Positions 35,109 through 47,145 of a stretch of 64,000 nt of DNA are shown piece after piece. A model generated the notes under the pieces. The model saw nothing but the letters and a program-made list of their open reading frames with translations. It had not been told where the DNA came from and made no database searches. How positions within the stretch are numbered: the first letter of the stretch is position 1; every line of letters starts with the position of its first letter. The stretch comes from Dipteronia dyeriana (taxonomy: Eukaryota; Streptophyta; Magnoliopsida; Sapindales; Sapindaceae). The position numbers were made by a program, and so were the translations under genes. The stretch is from the NCBI GenBank assembly GCA_032871835.1, contig CM065299.1, forward strand, positions 186,001 through 250,000, read 5' to 3'.

Positions 35109-38100
35109 ATGGACAAGACTAGTCTTATCTTATTTTCCCAGTTGCTATTTCATTACATGCTCTTGAGTTTTGTAGTTTTCACTCACTCTGCTCCCCAAAG
35201 TGCTCTTGTTACTCAGATTCCTGGCTTCTCTGGCACTTTCCCGTCCAATCACTATTCTGGGTATGTTTCCTTTTCTTACATTTCTGTCTGTTGAAACTTC
35301 AAATGCTTATTCAACAGTTTGTGTAACATAGTATTGGTCAAACTCAATTAAAAATTCTGTCTTTTTATATGCCCAGTTCACGATTCTATCAATGATGTGT
35401 GATTATGTTTATGATGGGATTTTTTTTTTGAAGGTATGTGACCATTGATGAAAGCCATGGCAAGAGTCTTTTCTATTATTTTGTTGAATCCGAAGGGAAT
35501 CCATCCAAGGATCCAGTGGTGTTGTGGCTCAATGGTGGACCTGGATGCTCCAGCTTTGATGGTTTCGTATACGAGCACGGTATCAGTTCAAACAAAATGC
35601 ATTTCACATTTTATAACTTGGACAGGCTAGATTTTTCTCATATTAGTATATAATCATTCTGTGCAATCTTAAAAGAATCTATTTGTGGGATTATTTGACT
35701 GGAAATTTTAGGAAAATAAGATCAGCTGGGGTGAAAAGAATCTATTTGTGTGATTATTTGATTGGAAATTTTAGGAAAATAAGATCAGCTGGGGTGATGC
35801 TTGTTGTTTTATTGTCACTTGTTTGTTGGGATTATGGTGTTGCATTCAGATTAAATTGGCAATGGATGCTTCTTGTTTTATTGTCACTTGTTTGTGGGGA
35901 TTATGGTGTTGCATTCAGATTAAAATGGCAATGGATGCTTCTTGTTTTATTTTCACTTGTTTGTGGGGATTATGGTGTTGCATTCAGATTAAAATGGCAA
36001 TGTTCAGTTTTGGATAACTATTCAATACTTAAGTTTATTGTATGGGATTTTTTTTCTTCTTATAATTTACTAAATCTATACAAGATTGATCTTTTTCGTA
36101 TGTTGCAGGGCCTTTCAATTTTGAAGCCGCGAAGACAAAGGGAGGTCTGCCCACGTTGCATCTAAATCCGTATAGCTGGTCCAAGGTTTACATTTTTCAT
36201 CATCCATTTGTTTAGTTTGATAGTGAAAATGTTAACTCGTATGTTCTATCTCTGCTTTCATAGTTTCATTTTTTGTTTGATTTTTCCTGTATGTGTAAAA
36301 TCAGCCAATCCGCGATTATTTTTTCAGGTTTCTAGCGTTATATATTTAGATTCCCCAGCTGGTGTTGGATTATCCTACTCAAAAAATCAAACTGACTACA
36401 TAACTGGTGACAAAAAGACTGCTTTAGATTCACACACATTCCTCCTCAAGGTTGGAAAAAAAAGAACTTTGTCATTTGACTGTATTATGAATGTATTTCT
36501 TTTGTCTTTTAAGGTATTTATGTATCAACGATTTGTATTCGTGCAACCAGTGGTTTGAATTATACCCGGAGTTCCTTTCCAACCCATTTTTTATTGCTGG
36601 AGAGTCATATGCCGGAGTATATGTGCCAACTCTTGCTTATGAAGTGGTGAAAGGTAATCGCCTTGTGTTTTGAATTGTATGTATTAGGCTAAACCTAAGA
36701 CTACTTTGGATTTGTGCACAGGAATTGACGCTGGTACGAAACCCATTCTCAACTTGAAGGTACATATCTTTTAAAAATCTCATTTGTTCAATATTTAGTA
36801 TTATGGATGCAATCAATAATCACATTTTATACAGGGATATCTGGTTGGAAATGGAGTTACAGACAACGTGTTTGATGGGAACGCTCTTGTTCCATTTGCA
36901 CATGGGATGGGCCTGATCTCAGACGAGCTATATGAGGTAGGTGGAGCTATTCATCATGACTCGAGGCATTTTTTGTATTAATTTCCTCAGAATTCCTAAC
37001 AGTATATTTTCTTTAATATTCTTGTTTGGGGGAAGTGGTGCCATTTTGGGTATCAAACCTTGATTTAATATAAAATTTTTGTTTCTTGCATTGTTTTATT
37101 TTGTGATTTGATACATTTGTGATTTGTGTCTTGTTGATTTGTGGATAGGTTTACTTCCATCAAGAAAAATAAAATGTTTAGAGACCTACTGTTTATTACC
37201 ATTTGCCGGGTTGGTTTGTAATTCTAAAATTAGGAGAAGCAGCTGCATAAAGCTAATTTTTTACTGCATAACCTCGGTGCCATTGGATGTACTTTATGAC
37301 AAGATTCTAATATTTGATTGATGATTTGGATTTTCTTTTCTTTATGAAACTTTTAGACTTCATATTGGATGCAATCATATTGAAGTTTGATATTGAAGTT
37401 GAGTTTGGAATTTCGGTTCGTTTTTCAAATTTCCTCAGAAAAATTATAATGATAAGTCATGGTACCTACATACTGCAGGAGGTTACAAACGAGTGCAAAG
37501 GAAACTTCTATAGCCCAAACGGTGAAACCTGTGAGAGTAAGCTTGCTAAAGTTGACGAGGTAGTATTACTTCTTGGTCATTATTTTTTAAGTGAAAGTTC
37601 AGCTAATATGAACCATCTGCATTTTCATTTATTCTTGAGAATTTTATAACTTTCAGGATATAAACGGTTTAAACATATACAACATTCTAGAACCATGCTA
37701 TCACGACACTGAGATTCGGCAAAATTCAGATATTAACATTAGGCTACCATCCAGCTTCCAACAGTTGGGTGAGACTGATAGGCCTCTTCCTGTGAGGACT
37801 AGGATGTTTGGTCGTGCATGGCCATTTAGAGCTCCTGTAAGAGAAGGAAGAGTTCCAACTTGGCCAGAGCTCCTCAATAGTAACAGTGTTCCGTGCACTG
37901 TAAGTCACTCTGATTACAACCCGTAAACTTCTTTCTGTCCCTCTTCCACTGCTATGATTTCCCATGGCTTGATTTGGCTGTAAGTCGCCATTTTTGGTTT
38001 ATTGTACTCATTGTCTATCATTTGATAGACTTGCTTTAAATGTCTTTGCTACACTATCTTTAACTATCTATCGGTTATTGATATTGGGGACTCATTCTTC

Positions 38101-39049
38101 GGTATCTGAATGTATCTTCATTTCGTCCATTTTTAGAATTGTTTTAAAACTTATGCTCAATTATATTATCAACTATGTAGGATGATGAAGTTGCAACTGC
38201 ATGGCTCAATGATGCAGCTGTTAGAAAAGCAATTCATGCTGATGAGGTTAGTGATTTCAACTTCATTTGTCAGTGCGGAGTTTTGAAAGTTGTTACTTGT
38301 TAGTTTACGATTCTTGTACTGCAATAGGTAAGCATTGCGGGAAGTTGGGAAATTTGTACGGACAGGATTGAATTTAGCCACGATGCTGGGAGCATGATCA
38401 AATTCCACAAGAATCTCACTCTCAGGGGATATCGGGCACTTATATTCAGGTATATCTCCAAATCTAGTGTCCTTTACTGCTTTAGTGCTTGCTCAAAAAT
38501 CTGTGTATCATTGATGTTGTTTAACCATTTGTTATAGTCACGTTCCGTGACAACAGATAAGTAATTTTTTCTGAATTTCCTGGCAGTGGGGATCACGATA
38601 TGTGTGTTCCGTACACTGGGAGTGAAGCATGGACAAGATCTATGGGGTACAAGATTATCGATGAATGGAGGCCTTGGACATCCAATGGACAAGTTGCTGG
38701 GTACTTTATTCTTCAACCCATACATTTGTGATGTAACTTGATATGATATTTGTGTTTCTTGACGTTGCACAAACATTTCATTTTTGTTTGCATTAATCTT
38801 ATGGTATGCAGATACATTCAAGGATACGAGAACAACCTCACCTTCCTAACTGTAAAGGTATACACCCTCGAATTAATCAGGAACCCATGACAGATACATG
38901 TTTTTCGATTTCTTTTAACTTGCATTTTTGATCTTCGGCTTCTGTCTTTGTTTGTGTTGGTGCAGGGCTCTGGACATACCGTACCAGAATATAAGCCGCG
39001 AGAGGCATTGGATTTTTACAGCCTATATCTGGCAGGAAAAACTATATGA
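35109..39049 (+). CDS. serine carboxypeptidase-like protein (SCPL20-like)
   Basis: Fourteen exons: 35109-35260, 35434-35579, 36109-36185, 36328-36450, 36551-36653, 36722-36759, 36835-36936, 37479-37559, 37657-37899, 38181-38246, 38328-38449, 38587-38700, 38812-38857, 38966-39049; 498 residues. A signal peptide precedes [20 protein letters not shown] and the substrate-binding block [13 protein letters not shown]. The catalytic triad is intact: Ser in GESYAGVY, Asp in the [11 protein letters not shown] region, His in [11 protein letters not shown]. Members are secreted or vacuolar peptidases, or acyltransferases in one subclade; similarity by eye is to the carboxypeptidase-like SCPL20 group. 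Intron 2 holds two minisatellites. Confidence 0.93.
35671..36003. repeat. two intronic minisatellites in the carboxypeptidase gene
   Basis: A 63-bp unit (AAAAGAATCTATTTGTG...) occurs twice from 35671 and 35734. Directly after it a 69-bp unit (ATGCTTCTTGTTTTATT...) occurs three times from 35797, 35866 and 35935. Both periods are multiples of three, so a 160-codon open frame (35683-36165) runs through them and out of phase into exon 3. Confidence 0.95.
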
Positions 39050-39551
39050 TGGAGATTTATGATTTCAGTTGCTGTATGAGAAAGAGAACAGTATTGACGT
39101 ATTGTTATTGTTACTACGTACTTGCTCATCAATATTTATAGCTGAAACAAATGTCAAACACTTGCCAAATAATAATTTTTATATATAAATTGTCAAATGA
39201 TTCAATTATTCTATACTCTTTATCTTTAATTTTTGTCACATATTTTGGTGTTTGAGAATTCAATTGTCTACTATGGCGATCAAGATTCAATTGTGTATCA
39301 CCTTATCACCTCTCAGTATTTGTATTTGGTAGGTCCTAATAGATGACAATGGTGTCAAAATAGTTATTCAGACCGTTTGATATCGTTAAATCACGATAAA
39401 ATTTTGATCGTATTTGGTCTCATATACTAGCTATCTAAATTGCACTATAATGGCTTGGTCTCACATGGGCCTGGCGCCCGGCCCATGGTTTATCTCAAGT
39501 ATAAGCAACAGCCCACTTCGCTGTCTAGTCTCACATAGACACAAAACAAAA
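39050..39551. other. intergenic between the carboxypeptidase and PARN-like genes
   Basis: 3' UTR of the carboxypeptidase gene and promoter/5' UTR of the next gene. GGCCTGGCGCCCGGCCCATG near 39469-39488 contains GGCCCA, a site II-like promoter motif. Confidence 0.5.
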
Positions 39552-42351
39552 ATGGTGCCTTTGTTACAAAGACGCTTCTTCTGCAACAAAAGCTTCCACC
39601 AAATCCACCGTCAATGGCCGATAAAACAAGTCACCAAGTCCAACTTCGACGACTCTCTCTCAGAAATCAAGCAACGCATTTCCACCTCCGACTTCGTCGC
39701 CGTCTTCTTAAAAAACACCGGCTCCTCCTCCTCTCCCTGGCAGCGTGTCTCCGCCTTCGACACCCCCGACACCGCTTACTCCAAAGCCAAGTCCGCTGCC
39801 GAACGCTTCCAGACACTCCAGTTCGCCGTCTGCCCCTTCACTTTTCAAGCCTCCAAACTCACTGCCTACCCGTATGTATATATATGCTAATATTCATCAC
39901 CCCTTATTATTATTTTTTGCTTTGTTTTCTCCATTATTGTTGTTGGCGTTGTTGTCAAGTTTTGTTTTTGTATTGAAAAGTCAATTCATTTAATCAAATT
40001 ATCAACTGGGTTGCAGGTACAATTTCCATTTGTTCCCCAGAGATGAGCTCAAATTAGGGATGCCCTCTTACAGTTTTACATGTCAAACATCTTCCTTGAC
40101 TTCCATGGCTCGAGAGGGTTTTGATTTCAATGCTTGCATATATGATGGTAACTAATCTGCCTTGATTAGCTTTTCGTTTTTACAATGCATGAAATGTGAA
40201 TCAACAACTATGACCGTTACAACTTACAATCTTTTGTGGTGAATATATCTCAATGTATATGATCAGTGATGAAAGTCACTTGATTTGTTTGTGTTTTTAT
40301 GCTGGTTTGGGAAATGTGTATAATGAAACCGAAAATGGTCCTTTCTATTTTGTTGTTGATAGGCATATCGTACTTGTCCAGAGCACAAGAGTATGCTGCA
40401 AAAGTTCGGATTGGGAATCCGATGCTTGTTGATCATAAGACAAAATCTTCTTCCCCTACTGCAACTGTTGCTGATACAGTTTTCGTCGAAAGGATTAGAT
40501 CGCGTGTTAGGCATTGGAAAAATGCGTGTACAGATACAAGCACCACGAAGTCAGATGGTAAGATTTGCACTATCAGAAATTTGAAGTCATACCTTTACTT
40601 CTTTCCTTCAGTTCTAAATTATTAGCTTGTTGATTTGTCATTTTCAGATGCTTTTGTGAGATCCCTGAGAAAGATTGTGTTAGGAAGTGAGAAGTACGGA
40701 TCTAGACCAAGCATTACTATAGATGTATGCAGCGAACGTCAAGTCCAACTAGTACTAGAGGTATATTGATCCATGAACCATGAAGTTTAAGATCCTTCAA
40801 TGTCTGATGTATTTCGGTAGCTTTATTTCTATTAATCGTGGGAATTGGGATAACTAAATTCCATTTCTATTAGATTTTTCTACCTGCAATGACATCTTGA
40901 AATTTATTTGGGTTTGCTACAGATGTTGGAACAGTCTGATAACCTTGTTCCTCTGTTAGTCCCTGCAAAGAGCGGAGGAACCCAGTCAGTTTGTGCTGTT
41001 TTGACAAGTTCTCAGGAGGACAAAAATCTTCTGAAGGTAACAAGTAGCCCTCGGTGATGATCACTGATCAAGCGTTATCCAAATTGTTTAATTGTGGTTT
41101 AAAATTGATAGATGGAGCTTCAAAATCTCGAAGTTGATCAAACTAAGAGAGTTCGTGGATTCCGAGAGGTGATCGATTTGATTTCTGCTTCACAGAAACC
41201 TGTTGTCTCCTACAATTCTCTTAATGGTGTATATCTATATAAAAGAAAGACCTGTCGTTTTAGATTATAATACCATTGTGTTGTCTTTCCGCGTCAAATT
41301 TATTTTGTTTTTTTTTGTTTTTTTGGCTCAATGCAGATTTTACATTTATTCATTCGAAGTTTATAGCTCCCTTACCTCCAACGGTGGGCGAGTTTTCGAA
41401 TTCGTTGCATCTGGCTTTCCCCGTAGTACTTGATGTCAATTGTCTGGTAAAAAATATTGGCCCTGTGAAAAAAACGACCAATATATCTGCAGCAATGTTG
41501 TATTTGAAGAATAGATTCTTTGCTCCCGTTGACATGGAAATTCCACATGAAGGTCGGTCCATCACAACTTTCCAGAGTATCAGTCATATATAAACATAGA
41601 ATCATGCTTGCATCTCTGTTATTTCCGGTACATTTATATACTCGTTTGTGAAAAAAATGTTCTGATTTGTCTTCTTTTTTACCTGGATTTATCAGATGTT
41701 GTAAATGAAGGCAACAATCATGGGCATAACGTTGTGAAAATATGCCATTTGTTCGGGAAGCTATGCTCTGTACTGAAAATCACTCCCAGTGCTATTCAAT
41801 CCTGCGACCATCATCTGGCTTCTTCAGCGCTTCAGGGGAATGAAAACGTCTTCAAGCTTTGTCCCAACATCCTGCAAGAATCAAACGATGAGGAGGACAT
41901 CAGAATTTGGACAAACAACACAAGAAAAGTAAGCTGTCAGGATGTGGTTTTCTTGTGGGGATTCAAGAAGGGGACGACAGCAGGGATGCTGAAAAGCCTG
42001 CTTCAAGGATCCCATGAAGTTTTCACTGAAGAATTCGATTTGCGGTTGGTAGATAGGAGCTGCGCCATTGTGGTGTTCTGGCAACCGGGTTCATCCCAAA
42101 CATTTCTGGACGTAATGAACGGCAAAGATTTTTCTGGGAAATTAAAGGAAATGGTGTCGGAAGGGGTGAGGGCGTCTGACTACGAGGCATACAAAAGGGT
42201 TTGCAGTGCAGGTTTTTGGGAGTCAGAATTATCAGATTCTTTAGATAAAGTCTTGACAAGTAGGGAATGCATATCAGAAATTGACTCTGAATCAAAACAA
42301 GCAGAGATTTATTGGTGTAGCGATTCGATGATTAACTTGGATGACCTCTGA
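39552..42351 (+). CDS. PARN-like CAF1-family protein, probable pseudo-nuclease
   Basis: Eight exons: 39552-39871, 40017-40147, 40363-40557, 40648-40760, 40923-41036, 41112-41226, 41337-41552, 41696-42351; 619 residues. The fold follows poly(A)-specific ribonuclease PARN: FDTPDTAYSKAKSAAERFQ, LQFAVCPFTFQ, YNFHLFPRDEL, SMAREGFDFNACIYDGISYL and, later, KPVVSYNSLNDFTFIHSKF. The DxE pair of the exonuclease active site is absent: the matching place reads SDFVAVFLKNTG. The N-terminus MVPLLQRRFFCNKSFHQIHR is basic and looks mitochondrial, supporting this ATG over upstream in-frame codons. It resembles Arabidopsis At3g25430 as I recall it. Without the acidic pair it may bind RNA rather than cut it. 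Confidence 0.88.
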
Positions 42352-42779
42352 TTCCAATCCAATACAAAGCAATGCAATGTAGCTTTTTGGATGGCATTTG
42401 TACAACATAGTTCAAAAGGAAACTTTAGATTGTTTGGCCAACAAATATTGTCATCATTTAATGTTGCTTTGCAAAAGTTTCGATTCTAGTATTGTAACTA
42501 TTGTTAGTAATTTTATAGTTTATTCGAGAACCAGAATGCTTTCACTGTCAAGTCTCAACACATTTATTATCATAACAAAGGAAATACAAAAGTTTGCAGA
42601 CACTTGCATAGCAGCCAAACGGAAAATAAAAATGAAAACCTGGAAGGTTAATTTGGTATATTCACTCAAAAATGGAACGCAGATCAATTTCGACAATGAC
42701 TACGAGTTGACTTTCAGCTGCAGCTCCATAGACACTGAGCTACGAAGCAGAAACAGAAGCAGAAACGTCGTAATCGAAA
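42352..42779. other. short intergenic between the PARN-like and FAD oxidoreductase genes
   Basis: 428 bp holding the 3' UTR of one gene and the promoter of the next, both on the plus strand. Nothing else was recognised. Confidence 0.5.
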
Positions 42780-45700
42780 ATGGCTTCAATGTCGACATAT
42801 CACTCCCTGAATTCCACTTCTTTTCAACAAAATTACGCATTTGTTCCTTCAACGAAGCAAAATGCTTTCGCTTCCAATTCGAGCTTCTTCGGCAAATCGC
42901 TTTCGTTTTCCACGCGTTCAACTCCACTTGTTCCGTTTTCTGCTGTCAATCCGATCACTGCATCTTCTCGTTCTCATACATTCGATGTCGTCATCATCGG
43001 TGCCGGTATAATTGGGTTGACGATTGCCCGACAGTTTCTCATCGGGTCGGACCTCTCCGTTGCTGTTGTTGACAAAGCCGTACCTTGTTCTGGTGCCACC
43101 GGCGCAGGTACCCGCTTTTACATTCTTTTCAATAATTAAAATAATGATAACTTATTGATCATTTGTGTTTACTGCCATGTGTTTCAAGTTGTTTGAAGTC
43201 ACTGTTAATTACTTTGTTATTTGTTTAGTGCAATGGCAGTGTAATTGTATTGGAAATGTATAGTTTCTGTAACGTTTCCTACTGTTGCTTAATGTAAACT
43301 TGATTAAAATCCCATTATTCGTTTACTGACATTGTTCAAAGAGGTTTATGAGCAGATTACCTTAATCATTGGCCATTGGGTTAAAACTTTTCAAAATTAT
43401 CTGTTTCAGCTTCTAATGTGGTAGAGGTGTCTGGAATATTCTTTGAATGTGTTGAATTTATAATGATTTAAGTTGTGTTTCTGTATCTTTAAAACTGTTT
43501 TCTGGATTCAGTATCCAAACATTTTAACCAAATAACTGTGTTCAATTTGTATTCATTTTTAGGGCAAGGCTATATATGGATGGTACACAAGACACCTGGG
43601 AGTGACACATGGGACTTGACAATGAGAAGCCATAAATTGTGGGAGACGTTGGCAGAGAGCCTAGATGATCAAGGCTTGAATCCTCTGGAAGTTTTGGGAT
43701 GGAAAAAGACAGGTATTTGAACCGCGTTTCTTTTTGTTTGAAAGTTCATGTTCTTATAATTTTGAACTGTCATCACATTTGTTTTAGTTATGTGTTAAAT
43801 TTGACTGTGGATCACTGGTTTTGCATTTTCAGTAAGTACAAATTCACAAATGCATCAAAATAGATTAGGTTATCGGTTTCTTTCAATAGAATTTGTGGTC
43901 AATATTCGTTCATAATCTACTCATTGTACTTGTCTTAATGACTAGCAGAATGAAGACACATTCACACATCATACTGATACCAATCCATATTCATTGGCTT
44001 TATACAATCAATGGCATATGCGAGTAAAAATTGATTTTTTTGTCCTTTTTTCTCTATTTGAAGTGTGCTTCATATATTGATATGAACCGTTTGGTGTTTT
44101 AATTTACAGGAAGCATGTTAATCGGTAGAACCCCTGAAGAGGTAGTCACGTTAAAGGACAGGGTGAAGCAACTATCTAAAGCTGGGTTGAGAGCAGAGTA
44201 CTTGTCTAGCAATGATTTACTTCTTAAGGAACCTGCACTAGTCGTTGGGGAAGATGGTGGGGCTGGCTTCCTACCAGATGACTGCCAATTGGATGCTATG
44301 CGTACTGTTGCATATCTTGAGAAGGTGTTATTTATTTATCTTTACAATATGTTACTTCTCCGAAATATATTGCTTAAATCTTTTATCATATTTAAATGTG
44401 TGATCCATTTTTAGTATGACCAGATTATATATGGTAAATATGTAGGTTAACAGACATTTTGCATCAAAAGGTAGATATGCAGAGTTCTATCATGATCCAG
44501 TTACATGTTTGTTAAGGTTTGCTATCATTCTTTATCTGCTGCACTCCAAGTTAAGCTGAAACGGAAGGACCATGCTACATATTCTATTTCATAGGTGATA
44601 TAGATTTTCAGAGCAACTCTTAACAGTTCTTACTGTACTCAGATCTCGTAGCAGTGGGGAGGTTGAAGCAGTTCAGACTTCCCAGAATACCTTGTACACT
44701 AAGAAGGCTGTTGTGGTTGCAGCTGGTCCTTGGAGTGGGTCTTTGGTGGACGACCTATTTAGAGAAACTGACATTGTGTTGGACCTCCCTGTTAAGCCTC
44801 GAAAGGTTAGAATCCAAGATCTGAATTGACTTGTCCACAGTTTGTTTGCCATTTATATGCTGTCACAAAAGATTTCCAAAATCTTATTTATCTATATGTA
44901 TTTGTCGATCTCATTTTTCACCCTTAGACTGGTTCTAAATTTTATAACTAATTGGTTTAAGGGACAGGATGTTCTTTGCAATGGCATTATTAGTTAGATC
45001 TTTATATTACTACAAAAAATTATTTATTTATCGAGCTTCATTACTTCTGAGTGATTGATTAACATCCTGTATCTTTTTATTCTATGTAAAACCTGCCTTG
45101 CATTTGATCTTCTTACAGGGTCACTTGCTTGTGCTCGAGAATTTTGATTCCCTCAAAGTAAATCATGGTTTAATGGAGGCGGCTTATGTTGATCATCATG
45201 ATCTAACCCAGCATCCAGAACTGGTTGATCAGGGGCAAATCATGTCTATTTCAATGACAGCAACCATGGACTCGACGGGAAATCTTGTTCTTGGTAAAAT
45301 TTAGTATTTTTCCTCTCAGTTCTGCAGAACAATTGTTATGATCCTTTTCCAATTTTATGGTAGGAAAGTAACTTTCATGTCAATATTTTTTTTCTGTACT
45401 TAAAAAAAAGGCAATGATAATATATTTTACTTTTAATTAATTTCTTCCTCTTTCCCCATTACTGTTGGCTTTATACATCATTACTTCACTGTAATCTCCA
45501 TCTATTGGTGAAACATTTTTTGTTCCCATTCATTTTTTCTTTGACTTTTGGCTTTTTCATCTGTTATTCTAGCAAGCTAACAACAAGCTAGTCTTCCTTA
45601 TATAGTTGTGGATGGAATTTTTAATTCTTTCCTGTAATTTTAGCAAGAGGATATTTGAGGTCCATAATCTGTCATTTCACCATATTCTGATCTCAGTAGG

Positions 45701-46527
45701 TCGCTTTGATAGTTGGGACATATACTTGCTTGTCTCTGCTTCAGCTTATTATTTGTTTATACAGGGAGTAGCCGCCAGTTTGCTGGTTTCAACACAGAAG
45801 TAGATGAGTCGATTGTCGATAGTATATGGATGCGGGCTGCAGATTTCTTTCCCAGTTTAAAAGGTTTGTCCCTCACAGATTTCACTAGGAGCAGAAAAGT
45901 GAGAGTGGGATTGCGCCCTTACAGTAAGTCTGTTCTCTTTAGTGCTTTGAGGTGCATTTTTCTTTCTTTCTATATTATAGAAGATTTAGAATCACAAAAT
46001 TTATATTTATGGAGTTCCATTTATCACCTATAAATTAACAGATGTTATGTGACAATTTCCTGATCACAGTGCCTGATGGAAAGCCGGTTATTTGCCCGGT
46101 GCCTGGTTTGTCAAATGTATTCCTTGCTACTGGACATGAAGGAGGGGGGCTCTCAATGGTAGTGTCCTTGTTCTCTTTCACTGGTGAAGAATAGAAGTTA
46201 GTTATCCTTGAATTGTTTACAACAGTGGACATGGTTAATTTATTCATGGAGTTGCACTTTCAAGCCAAACCGACAATGACCAATCCTCTAATGTTTATAT
46301 TATAGCTTTTCTTTTTTTCCTTTTTTTCTCTTTTGTAAATTTTTGTTTAGTCATCTCCATAAAAATTTTGGTTCCATGTTCTGAACTAGTGTAAGCGGAT
46401 AAATCATTCACCATTTTGGCCCAATTTTCAGGCTTTGGGGACTGCTGAAATGGTTGCTGATATGGTATCACAAAATCCTCTGAAGCTTGACAGTGCACCA
46501 TTTGCTGTGCAAGGACGATGTTGTTGA
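42780..46527 (+). CDS. FAD-dependent oxidoreductase (DAO family), plastid-type
   Basis: Nine exons: 42780-43107, 43563-43712, 44110-44324, 44446-44516, 44643-44805, 45119-45293, 45765-45923, 46070-46158, 46432-46527; 481 residues. The first 65 or so residues are Ser/Thr/Phe-rich and look like a chloroplast transit peptide. Then comes the FAD dinucleotide fold, FDVVIIGAGIIGLTIARQFL, with acidic VVDKA at the end of the second strand. VVVAAGPWSGSLVDDLF and the C-terminal VFLATGHEGGGLSMALGTAE are typical of the D-amino-acid/glycine oxidase (DAO) fold. It resembles Arabidopsis At5g48440 as I recall it. The substrate cannot be read from sequence. Confidence 0.9.
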
Positions 46528-47145
46528 TTACGCCAAGTCGCCAACTAAGAGAAATGGATGAAGTATCATATGTTTACTTGATCAAAACATGCCAGGCTTT
46601 TGGTATTAGAGTTGGTTCCCACTGCAATCTAAAGCTCACAGCATCTCACTTGTATTGTTCCAGCAACCAAAAATGTATTTTGGGATCTTTGATGATTATC
46701 TTCTATACGTATGCTCCTCTTGTTTCATTTTTACTTTGTTTGAAGATATTTACAATCTTTCATCCTATTTTCAAGAAGTGTTCCGAAATCTGTTTTATTC
46801 CCTTCTAATATCTTAATGTCAAGGTAATCCGACTTCAAAATATCTTGTTCCATAACATAATCTTTGAACTGGAATATAATCTAAAACTGTTAATTCAATA
46901 TGGATAATGTTTCAAGACAAATGAAAACAATTTTCTTTTTTTAGGCTACACTGGAAGGGTGCAGAAAATGAGGGTTGTGGAATCATTCTAGTGTATAGTG
47001 ATTGTAAGATTGAGGTATTACAACAGTAGTTTATGCAATATTATCAATAGCTATACAGAAGGAAATCATCATAGGATCTAAAGGTTGTAGAAGCTTGCAC
47101 AGCATCTTGTTCTTGATTTTTTAGTTTATATTACAATAAAATACC
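46528..47145. other. convergent 3' intergenic
   Basis: Space between the 3' ends of the FAD oxidoreductase (+) and the lipoxygenase (-). UTRs only; no further gene was recognised. Confidence 0.5.
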
